DNA from: CAZLNO01 sp964561005
GTDB lineage: Bacteria > Pseudomonadota > Alphaproteobacteria > Kiloniellales > Rhodovibrionaceae
DNA: 8,673 nucleotides
NCBI GenBank assembly: GCA_964561005.1
Contig: CAZLNO010000136.1
Span: 1-8,673, forward strand
Direction of reading: 5' to 3'
Of this stretch, positions 1-6,356 are shown piece after piece (position 1 is the first letter of the stretch; each line of letters opens with the position of its first letter). Position numbers and translations under genes: made by a program. The notes beneath the pieces are model-generated. The model searched no databases and was not told the DNA's origin. It saw only the letters and a list, made by a program, of their open reading frames with translations.

Positions 1-55
1 TCAGATCGCGCAAGGTCTCGCGTGTCCGCTGCGATGCCGGTGCCCTCTTGGCCAT
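1..55 (-). CDS. Unidentified leftward gene, 5' end only (18 codons)
   Basis: An ATG on the minus strand (bases 55-53) opens a reading frame of 18 codons, MAKRAPASQRTRETLRDL, that runs off the left edge without a stop. It is believed because a consensus ribosome site, AAGGAGGT, lies 7 bases upstream, the strongest in the window. The visible N-terminus is basic (five Arg and one Lys in 18 residues), as is common in DNA-binding proteins, but that is far too little to assign a family and no function is claimed. The gene points the same way as cas3 and starts 92 bases past the cas3 stop, so it could be read through from cas3 or have its own promoter. No convincing terminator or promoter is visible in between. 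Confidence 0.6.
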   Translation of the reverse strand, partial: MAKRAPASQRTRETLRDL

Positions 56-62
56 GCGGTCC

Positions 63-70
63 ACCTCCTT
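63..70 (-). promoter_or_regulatory. Consensus Shine-Dalgarno of the left-edge gene
   Basis: The plus strand reads ACCTCCTT, which is AAGGAGGT on the minus strand, complementary to the 3' end of bacterial 16S rRNA. It is 7 bases before the ATG at 55-53. It decides the start of the otherwise truncated gene at the left edge and is stronger than any ribosome site in the cas operon. Confidence 0.7.
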
Positions 71-147
71 GCTGGCCGCTGGCGGCAACCGGCGCGGGCT
101 TCCATTCTCCGATCGGCAAGGATGCGCCTCGCCAAAAAAACCAGCAA

Positions 148-2862
148 TTATGTGCTTTCACCCCGCCGGACGCGTAGGCCGCGAGCACGGTCGTAGTGAA
201 GCGTTTCGTCCAGGCTGTCGTCGGGGCGCGTCCAGGTCCAGCCGCCGGCCGGGTCCGGGGACAGGAACACCGGCAGGCGCCAGCGCAGGCCCGGCCAGCG
301 GGCGACGGTCTCGCGGCGCGGGTCCTCGGCCAGCGCCTGGCGAACGCCCTTGGGCAAGAGGCCGGCGCGCACCCGCAGGAAGCCGGCCGCCGGATCGTTG
401 CCGGCGCGGCGGTCGGCCGACCACGGGCGCGGCGCGCCGTCGGGGCCCAGGGCGACGAGGCAGAGTTCCTCGCTCTCGCCCAGCCGGGTCGGCACCCGGG
501 TGTCGTCCGCCCACTGACCCTCCGCGCGGGTGTAGCCCTTGGCCACGTCGAGCGCCTTGCCCTTGGCCAGTCCCCGGTGCGCCAGAGCATCGCCCTCGGC
601 CTGGATCGCCGCCGTCTCGATGCCCTCGGGCAGCTCCGCGTCGGCCTCCGGCAGTGACGCCTCGATCAAATCGCGCAGGCGTTCCGGCTGGCGCAGCTCG
701 CCCTGGCTGGCGAGCTGCTCGGCCGTGCGCCACAGCCAGTCGATCCGCGGGTAGATCGTGCCCGCCCGGGGCAGCACGCGGCGGTACCACCGCGCGTCGG
801 GCGCGGGCGTGAACAACGGGCCATGAACCCAGAGCGCCGCCGGGCCGCGCGCGTCCGGCCCCGGCGTTCCGTCCGGCAGGTGATTGCCCGCCGCGTCGCG
901 CCTGTGGCGGCGCAGGCGGCCGGCCGACTGGATCAGGGCGTCCATCGGCTTCAGGTCCGCCACCATGGCGTCGAAATCCAGGTCCAGCGACTGCTCCAGC
1001 ACCTGGGTGCCGACCACGATCGCGCCGGACCGCTCGGCGGCCGTGGACTCCGGGCCGAAGCGCCGGGTGACCTCCTGCTCCAGGCGGGCGCGCTCGGCGG
1101 CGGCGAAGCGGGCGTGGATCAGCGTCACGTCGGCGTGCCCGGCGCGCAGGTCCTCGAAGGCCTCGACGGCGTCGTCCACGGTGTTGCGCATCCACAGGGC
1201 GCAGCCGCCGTCGCGGGCGGTGCGCAGAAGGTGGTCCCGCACCGCCTCGGGGTCGTCGGTGCAGTGAACGGCCACGCTGCGCGCGCCGCCGTCGTGGACG
1301 GGCACGGACACGACCTGGACGCCCTCGGCGCCGACGGTCGTGATGGCCGGATAGGGCGCGCTCGCCAGAGGCTCGGGATCGGGTCGGTCCCAGCCGGCTC
1401 CCGCCGCGAAGGCGCCGGCCAGGTCGCGCTTCAGGGCGGCGGTGAGCGTCGCGCTCAGCAGGATGGCGCTGCCGCCCAGCGCCGCGTGCAGCTTGAGCAG
1501 CGCCGCGAGCAGGCGGCCGGTGTAGTCGTCGTGGGCGTGCACCTCGTCGACCACCAGGGTCTTGGTGGCCAGGCCGAACAGCCGGGCGCTGGCGAAGCGG
1601 GCGGGCAGCGCGGCCAGCAGCGCCTGGTCCACCGTCCCCACCGCGACATCGGCCGCGAGCTGGCGCCGCCGGTCGCCGCCCAGCCACGCGCGGGCCTCCT
1701 CCTCCCCCGCCTCCAGCACGCCGGGGCCGGATCGCTCGCCGGGGGCCCCGCCGTGGATCAGGGTCAGGCTGGGCGGCGTCGCGCCGTCGAACAGCCGGGC
1801 GTGGACGCCGAGATGGCGCTCCGCCATGCGGTCCGCCGTCGCCGTGGTGGGCAGGGCGAAGTAGATGCCGCGCCCCATCCCGGCGGCCGCCATGCGCGCG
1901 GCGAGAATGTCCGCCGCCTCGGTCTTGCCGCTGCCGGTGACGTCCTCGACCAGGATCAGGCCCTGTCCCTCCGGCAGCGGCAGGCTGTCCGCGCGGGCCT
2001 GCAGCGGCCGGGGCGCCGGGCGCTCCGGAAACAGCTCGGCAAAGCGCGTGCGCGGCGCCGGGACGGCGGGGATGACGCCGGACCCGGCCACCGCCTCGGC
2101 GGCGGCGGGGCGGGCGACCTCGTCCCAGTAGCTCTCGGGATCGCGGTCCGGCGGGGTGTAGCGAAACCATGTCTGGTTCGATCCCAGCCAGTCCGCGATG
2201 TTGATGGTTGCCGCCAGCAGAAAGGACAGCCGCGCGGCGTCTTCGTCGGACAGCGCCCGCAAGGGGGCTGCCGCGACCGACTCGAAGTCGCCGACGAAGC
2301 CGTCGAGGGCGTGGCGCGCCAGGGTGCGGGCCGCCTGTCGGTCGGCCTCCATGGTTTCCCGCTCCAGGATCGTGCGGGCGGTCGCGCCGTGGCCATTGGC
2401 CGGCACGCCGTGATGGCCGAAGACCCCCGGCAGTAGGATGTCGAGCGCGAGGGCGACGTCCAGGTCGTCGCCGCAAAGGTCACCGCAGAGGTCGTCGAGG
2501 GCCTGCTGCCAGATGACGAGGCCCAGGTCGGCGTGATGCACGCCCTGGCGTCCCGGCGGCACGGGCTCGCCGGGCCGGATCAGCGCCAGCACCTCAGGCG
2601 CCTTGGCCTGGAAGCGCGACAGCTTGCCCAGATCGTGCATCAGCGCCAGCGCCGTCACCAGCGGCCGGATGTCCCGCCCGCCCGCCAGCCGGCACAGCCG
2701 CGCCGCCAGAACCTCGTGCCGCGCCAGCAGCGACTCGGCACAGGCGGCGACGTCCAGGGCGTGCCACAGGAAGGGATGCCAGCCCTGCGCCGCGCCCTCG
2801 GCGGGCCGGGCCTTGGCCCAGTAGCGGCGGGCGAGGTCCCCGAGGTTGTCCGTTCCCTGCAT
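148..2862 (-). CDS. cas3: Cas3, type I-E HD nuclease - SF2 helicase
   Basis: The effector nuclease-helicase of type I-E interference. Cascade recruits it to the R-loop, where it nicks the displaced strand and degrades it 3' to 5' with ATP and metal ions. The product is 904 aa (E. coli Cas3 is about 888). The N-terminal HD nuclease shows H34 (WHALDVAA), the H76-D77 pair in MHDLGK, and H150-H151 in FGHHG. The helicase follows: Walker A TGSGKTEAA at 309-317, DEVH at 439-442, SAT at 470-472 and motif VI QSAGRLRRH at 645-653. The C-terminal domain is complete, ending at TAA (150-148). The ATG at 2862-2860 puts the family N-terminus (LARRYWAKA) just inside the protein. The frame stays open far upstream but has no better start there; an AGAGGG lies only 2 bases before the ATG, so the ribosome site is poorly spaced. 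It is transcribed away from the Cascade operon. Odd points: Ser replaces the usual second-position Arg of motif VI (Q645-S646), and the HD domain carries a small tandem duplication (LCGD twice, near 125-132). Confidence 0.97.
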   Translation of the reverse strand: MQGTDNLGDLARRYWAKARPAEGAAQGWHPFLWHALDVAACAESLLARHEVLAARLCRLAGGRDIRPLVTALALMHDLGKLSRFQAKAPEVLALIRPGEPVPPGRQGVHHADLGLVIWQQALDDLCGDLCGDDLDVALALDILLPGVFGHHGVPANGHGATARTILERETMEADRQAARTLARHALDGFVGDFESVAAAPLRALSDEDAARLSFLLAATINIADWLGSNQTWFRYTPPDRDPESYWDEVARPAAAEAVAGSGVIPAVPAPRTRFAELFPERPAPRPLQARADSLPLPEGQGLILVEDVTGSGKTEAADILAARMAAAGMGRGIYFALPTTATADRMAERHLGVHARLFDGATPPSLTLIHGGAPGERSGPGVLEAGEEEARAWLGGDRRRQLAADVAVGTVDQALLAALPARFASARLFGLATKTLVVDEVHAHDDYTGRLLAALLKLHAALGGSAILLSATLTAALKRDLAGAFAAGAGWDRPDPEPLASAPYPAITTVGAEGVQVVSVPVHDGGARSVAVHCTDDPEAVRDHLLRTARDGGCALWMRNTVDDAVEAFEDLRAGHADVTLIHARFAAAERARLEQEVTRRFGPESTAAERSGAIVVGTQVLEQSLDLDFDAMVADLKPMDALIQSAGRLRRHRRDAAGNHLPDGTPGPDARGPAALWVHGPLFTPAPDARWYRRVLPRAGTIYPRIDWLWRTAEQLASQGELRQPERLRDLIEASLPEADAELPEGIETAAIQAEGDALAHRGLAKGKALDVAKGYTRAEGQWADDTRVPTRLGESEELCLVALGPDGAPRPWSADRRAGNDPAAGFLRVRAGLLPKGVRQALAEDPRRETVARWPGLRWRLPVFLSPDPAGGWTWTRPDDSLDETLHYDRARGLRVRRGEST
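2471..2494 (-). repeat. 12-base tandem duplication inside the cas3 HD domain
   Basis: Two adjacent 12-base units (2471-2482 and 2483-2494) agree at 10 of 12 positions and encode the repeated LCGD of the Cas3 HD region (residues about 125-132). The length is a multiple of three, so the frame is kept. It lies in a variable stretch between the MHDLGK and FGHHG motifs, so it is probably a tolerated slippage duplication. Confidence 0.5.
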
Positions 2863-2970
2863 GTCCCTCTGTGGGCACTCCCCGCGCGGATCTGGCGTGC
2901 AACCTTTTGATATTGCAGCCGCAGTGGTTGCGGATATATTTACCCAATCGAAAATCACGAGTCGACCGCT
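2863..2970. promoter_or_regulatory. Shared divergent control region between cas3 and the Cascade operon
   Basis: These 108 bases separate the ATG of cas3 (leftward) from the TTG of casA (rightward), so promoters for both must lie here or within the neighbouring gene starts. The stretch from about 2901 to 2960 is clearly richer in A/T than the genes around it. A possible casA promoter is TTGCAG (2913-2918), a 16-base spacer and TATATT (2935-2940); the -10 matches consensus at 5 of 6 positions but the -35 only at 3 of 6. I could not pick a convincing cas3 promoter on the other strand. The region also contains a short inverted repeat (2919-2933) and a second palindromic GC-rich patch (about 2879-2891), both possible operator or RNA elements. 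The control role is inferred from gene orientation and base composition; the exact boxes are tentative. Confidence 0.55.
2919..2933. repeat. Short inverted repeat in the cas3-casA intergenic region
   Basis: CCGCA, a 5-base loop GTGGT, and TGCGG form a perfect 5-bp stem. It sits between the proposed casA -35 and -10 boxes, where a repressor or an RNA structure would interfere with transcription. It could be an operator or chance; a 5-bp stem in GC-rich DNA is weak evidence. Confidence 0.3.
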
Positions 2971-4587
2971 TTGACCTACAACTACCTCACCTCCCCCTAC
3001 CTTCGCGTCCGCCGGGCGGACGGCGCGCTGGCGTGGATGGCGCCGGCGGACCTCGCCGCGACGGGCGGGGCACGGCCGGTGGCCTTCGCCTTCGGGTTGC
3101 CGGTGCTGGACATCTTCGCCACCGAGCTGCTGATCGGGCTGTATCAGTATGTCGTGGCCCCGGCGAGCGAGCGCGAGTTGCTGCGGTTGCTGCGCCAGCC
3201 GCCGGACGCGGCGGCACTGCGGGAGATGTTCGCATCTGCGGCGGTCGGCTTCGACGTCTATGGCGAGACGCCCGCCTTTCAGGACCCGAGCGTCGCCGGC
3301 GAGAAGCCGTCGCCCATCGGCCGACTGCTGCCGACCGCCGCGGGGGAGCAGACGCGCAAGCGCAACCAGGACATCCTGCACGGCGAGATTGCCGCCATGC
3401 GTCCCGAAATCGCCATGCTGGCGCTGGCGTTCATCCAGGCGCACAGCCCGGCCGGCGGGCGCGGGACGCGCACCTCGCTGAGTGGTGGGGGACCGCTGCG
3501 CACCTGGGTGGCGCGCGACACGCTGTACGACACCGTTCTGGCCAACCTGCTGCCGCGCCGCGATTTCGAGACCCTGGGCGCGGACGGGGGCGAGGCGGCG
3601 GACCCGCTGCCCTGGCGGCGCCAGCCCAAGGGCAAGCGCACGCAGGACAACACGCCCGCCACGCACATCTATTTCGCCTGTCCGCGTCGTATCCTGCTGG
3701 CCGAACCGGAGCCCGCCGATCCGGATCGCGCCTGCGGCGTGAGCGGGGAGGCCGGCGTCCCCCTGGTGACCGCATTGCGGCAAAAGGCGGAGGGTCCCGA
3801 CTACGAGAGCACCGGCTGGCGGCATCCGCTGACCCCCTATGCGCAGCGCAAGGACAAGGGCGATATCAAGGCGTTCCCCAGGCTGGCGGCGACGCTCACG
3901 CTCGGCGCGGCCTGGCGCGAGCGCTGGGGGCTCTTCGCCGACGGCGGCAGCGCCGGCAAGGAAGGGCCGGTGGCGGCCGAGGTGGTGCGGCGCTGGCGCG
4001 ACACCCGCGCGCGGTACCTGGAACGCCGCCAGGTGCGCGTGCGCGCCTTCGGCCTGCGCTGCGACAACGCCAAGGTCGAGAGCGTGGTCGACCTCCCCTT
4101 CGTCTTCCGCGCCTTTCCCGCCGAATCCACCACGGACATCAGGCTGTTCGAGGAGCACCTGGGCGACGTCGTGCGGGTCGGGGGCGAGATCGCCTGGTGG
4201 CTGCGTCTGTGCATCGTCGAGGCGCTGAACGGCGAGGGCGCGGCCAAGGAGATGCCGCGCGACCTGGAGCGCGAGCGCCAGATCGCCTTCTGGCAGGAGA
4301 CCGAGCCGGCGTTCCAGGCCTATGTCGACGACCTCGCCGAGGCGCTGGCCGGAAGCGGCGACGTCGCCGCCGCGCTGAAGTCGCCCGAGCGCCAGCGCGC
4401 CCGCCTGGAATTCCAGCGGCGCCTCAAGAACACGGCGCTCGACCTCTTCGACGCGGTGACGGAGGCCGCCTTGACCACCGACGCCGCCAAGGACGTGACC
4501 GTGGCCCGCCTGAAGCTTCGCCGCGGCGCCGACAAGAGCGCCCACGGCGGCATCGAGAAACACCTGCTGGAGAGGGAACAGGCATGA
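2971..4587 (+). CDS. casA: Cse1/CasA (Cas8e), large subunit of type I-E Cascade
   Basis: The large Cascade subunit; it reads the PAM, helps open target DNA and docks Cas3. The product is 538 aa (E. coli CasA is about 502). The N-terminus (NYLTSPYLRVRRADG, 4-18) aligns with the family's opening segment, which supports the TTG at 2971: no ATG, GTG or TTG lies in frame in the intergenic region, and the next Met (23) would cut into conserved sequence. No good ribosome site precedes it. The family's glycine-rich segment is present as GGRGTRTSLSGGGPLRTWV (162-180), preceded by the presumed PAM-sensing loop near 110-138. The C-terminal part (about 390-520) looks mostly helical, as expected for the four-helix bundle. 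Odd point: E. coli CasA has two CxxC pairs that bind zinc, while here the matching places are IAAMRPEIAM (140-149) with no Cys and a single Cys at 255, so the zinc site appears lost. The stop TGA overlaps the casB start. Confidence 0.95.
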   Translation: MTYNYLTSPYLRVRRADGALAWMAPADLAATGGARPVAFAFGLPVLDIFATELLIGLYQYVVAPASERELLRLLRQPPDAAALREMFASAAVGFDVYGETPAFQDPSVAGEKPSPIGRLLPTAAGEQTRKRNQDILHGEIAAMRPEIAMLALAFIQAHSPAGGRGTRTSLSGGGPLRTWVARDTLYDTVLANLLPRRDFETLGADGGEAADPLPWRRQPKGKRTQDNTPATHIYFACPRRILLAEPEPADPDRACGVSGEAGVPLVTALRQKAEGPDYESTGWRHPLTPYAQRKDKGDIKAFPRLAATLTLGAAWRERWGLFADGGSAGKEGPVAAEVVRRWRDTRARYLERRQVRVRAFGLRCDNAKVESVVDLPFVFRAFPAESTTDIRLFEEHLGDVVRVGGEIAWWLRLCIVEALNGEGAAKEMPRDLERERQIAFWQETEPAFQAYVDDLAEALAGSGDVAAALKSPERQRARLEFQRRLKNTALDLFDAVTEAALTTDAAKDVTVARLKLRRGADKSAHGGIEKHLLEREQA

Positions 4588-5216
4588 CCGACAAGCCGCC
4601 CCCGCCGCGCTTCGCGTGGCGCCTCGACCGGCTGGACCCGCCGGACAAGGCGCCGAAGCTGGCCAGACCGCTGTTGGCCTGGCATCGCCAGCTCACCGAG
4701 CGGACGCACGCCTCCGGGGCGAGCAAGGCGCTGCGGGCGCGGCTGAAGCGCTGCGCGACGCCGGGCGACGCGCTGTTTCTCCCGGGGTTCGGGACGCTGC
4801 TTCAGGCCCTGTACACCGATGATGCGGAACGCGCCGCCGCGCTCGCCGAGCCGGCGATCGTGGCCGGCCTGGCGCGTTTCGCGATCCTGGCCGCGCGCGT
4901 GGACCAGGACAAGGCGAACCCGCGCGCCACCCTGGCCCGGCAGATGGTGGGCCGCGACATCGAGGCGCCGATCGTCAGCGAGCTGCGCGCCCGGGCCTTG
5001 CTGACGAGCGTCGATCCGGACGAGGCGCTGACCCGCTGGCAGCGCCTGATCCCGCTGTTCGCCGACCAGGGCGTGAACCTGCCGCAGCTTGCCCAGGCCG
5101 TCGTGTGGTGGAACGAGGAGACCCGCCGTCAGCTCAGCTTCGCCTATTTCGCCGCGCTGACCACCCCGCCTCGTTACGCCGAGGCCACCGAAGAGCCCGC
5201 GGCGGCCGAGACCTGA
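4584..5216 (+). CDS. casB: Cse2/CasB, small subunit of type I-E Cascade
   Basis: The small helical subunit, present as a dimer along the inner face of Cascade, where it stabilises the R-loop and contacts the displaced strand. The product is 210 aa, somewhat longer than the E. coli protein (about 160). The recognisable part is the C-terminal helix region, with NLPQLAQAVVWWNEETRRQL (165-184) and AYFA (187-190), matching the family pattern of a leucine-rich helix, an aromatic pair and a basic RRQ. The region 59-73 (TPGDALFLPGFGTLL) is also typical. The N-terminus is proline- and lysine-rich. ATGA at 4584-4587 couples it to casA, and GGAGAGGG (4569-4576) gives a good ribosome site about 7 bases upstream. 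Sequence conservation in this family is low, so context carries much of the call. Confidence 0.93.
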   Translation: MTDKPPPPRFAWRLDRLDPPDKAPKLARPLLAWHRQLTERTHASGASKALRARLKRCATPGDALFLPGFGTLLQALYTDDAERAAALAEPAIVAGLARFAILAARVDQDKANPRATLARQMVGRDIEAPIVSELRARALLTSVDPDEALTRWQRLIPLFADQGVNLPQLAQAVVWWNEETRRQLSFAYFAALTTPPRYAEATEEPAAAET

Positions 5217-5260
5217 ACGCCCAAGCCCGAAACACCGCCCAGCGTGGAGCCCGTTGCCCC
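5217..5260 (+). other. 44-base gap between casB and cas7e
   Basis: This is the only junction in the rightward operon with more than 4 untranslated bases. It contains a modest ribosome site, GGAG at 5246-5249, 11 bases before the cas7e ATG. I see no hairpin, T-run or promoter box. It makes cas7e translation independent of casB, which may help produce the higher amount of Cas7 the complex needs; that is inference. Confidence 0.5.
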
Positions 5261-6352
5261 ATGACCGATTTCGTGCAGATCCACTTCCTCACCGCCTACC
5301 CCGCGTCCTGCCTGGTGCGCGACGACACCGGCCGACCCAAGACCATGACCTTCGGCGGCGTGCCGCGCGGCCGCATCTCCTCCGCCGCGCTGAAGCGCGC
5401 GGTGCGGACATCGGACGAGTTCACCAATGCGCTTGAAGGGCGCGTGGGGACGCGCACCCAGATGCTCGGCACCCGCATCGCGCAGGCGCTCGCCGAGGAG
5501 GGCTTCGACGAAGAGACGGTCAAGGTGACCGCCCGGACGGTCGCCGAGACGTTCGGGAAGCTCAAAAGCGACAAGAACGACCATCCCACCGAGATCGAGC
5601 AGCTCGCCTTCATCGCGCCGGAGGAGGCCGACGCGGCGTTTGCGCTGGCGCGCCGGCTGGCCCGGGGCGAGATCGACAAAAAAGCGGCCGAAGCCGAGCT
5701 GAAGGGCCTGATCCAGGGCGCGGTCAAGGCGGCCGACATCGCGCTGTTCGGCCGCATGTTCGCCGACCGGCCGGAAATGCGCCTGAACGCGGCGGCGGAG
5801 GTGGCGCACCCCTTCACCGTCGACCGGGCGGACACCGAGATCGACTACTACGTCGCCGTCGACGACCTGAACGATCGGCAGGAGGACGCCGGCTCCGCCT
5901 TCATCGGCGAGCAGGGCTTCCTGACCGGGCTGTTCTACGGCTATGCGAACGTCAACAAGGACGAATTGATCAAGAATCTCGGCGGTGACCGCGACCTCGC
6001 CGACCGGGCGCTGGCGGCCTTTATCGAGGGGCTGGCCAAGGTCGCGCCGGTGGGCAAGCGCGCGCCCTTCGGCACCCGCGCGCGGGCCAGCCACCTCCGC
6101 GTCGAGCGCGGTCCCGGCAGCCCGCGCAGCCTGGCCGCGGCTTTCCTCAGCCCGGTCCAGCCCCGCGGCGGCGACGGCCAGACCCTGCTGGCCCGCGCTG
6201 TCGCGGAACTGGAAGCCACGGCCAAGGGCTTCGACAGCGTTTACGGCGACGCGCCCGAGGCCCGCTGGCTCGACGTGGCACGGGGCCAGGGCACCCTGGC
6301 GGAGGTGGTCGCCTTGAGCCAGGGCGCGCCGCGCGCCTCGGCGGAGGGCTGA
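5261..6352 (+). CDS. cas7e: Cas7e (CasC/Cse4), backbone subunit of type I-E Cascade
   Basis: A RAMP-fold protein that binds crRNA; six copies form the backbone filament in E. coli Cascade. The product is 363 aa, the length of the E. coli protein as I recall it. Family segments in order: the N-terminal strand FVQIHFLTAYPASCLVRDD (4-22), FGGVPRGRISSAALKRAVR (31-49) containing the RNA-contacting SSxxLKRA segment (K45), AADIALFGRMFA (157-168), AAEVAHPFTVDRADTEIDYY (178-197), and AFIGEQGF/LTGLFYGYANVN (213-232). The ATG at 5261 is chosen because it begins exactly at the family N-terminus and no start codon lies just upstream in frame. The C-terminal end (SQGAPRASAEG) is short and variable. It starts 44 bases after casB, unlike the tight junctions elsewhere. 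Confidence 0.97.
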   Translation: MTDFVQIHFLTAYPASCLVRDDTGRPKTMTFGGVPRGRISSAALKRAVRTSDEFTNALEGRVGTRTQMLGTRIAQALAEEGFDEETVKVTARTVAETFGKLKSDKNDHPTEIEQLAFIAPEEADAAFALARRLARGEIDKKAAEAELKGLIQGAVKAADIALFGRMFADRPEMRLNAAAEVAHPFTVDRADTEIDYYVAVDDLNDRQEDAGSAFIGEQGFLTGLFYGYANVNKDELIKNLGGDRDLADRALAAFIEGLAKVAPVGKRAPFGTRARASHLRVERGPGSPRSLAAAFLSPVQPRGGDGQTLLARAVAELEATAKGFDSVYGDAPEARWLDVARGQGTLAEVVALSQGAPRASAEG

Positions 6353-6356
6353 CTCC

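Noticed and set aside
115..140. A 7-bp imperfect stem (115-133) beside a run of seven A on the plus strand, looking like a terminator after cas3.
   Set aside because: For leftward transcription the T-run comes before the hairpin rather than after it, and for rightward transcription the run after the stem is A, not T. Neither orientation fits an intrinsic terminator.
823..2436. A 537-codon open frame on the plus strand opposite cas3, and similar long frames opposite cas7e/cas5e (5174-6472) and within cas3 in another minus frame (158-2476).
   Set aside because: Translations are Arg/Ala/Gly/Pro-rich with no family motif. GC-rich coding DNA with G/C at third positions lacks stops in other frames, and the real Cas proteins on these bases have clear motifs.
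2971..3039. A later Met (residue 23) as the casA start instead of the TTG at 2971.
   Set aside because: It would remove the conserved N-terminal segment that aligns with other Cse1 proteins.
2863..4563. The cas3 frame continuing open upstream, which could suggest a 1471-residue fusion protein.
   Set aside because: The extension runs antisense to casA, has no recognisable domain and crosses the AT-rich promoter region. The Cas3 family N-terminus begins right after the ATG at 2862.
2871..4583. The casB frame continuing open upstream through casA, suggesting a 781-residue fusion.
   Set aside because: The extra part is out of frame with casA and reads as low-complexity Arg/Gly/Ala. casB has its own ATG with a ribosome site and an ATGA overlap at 4584.
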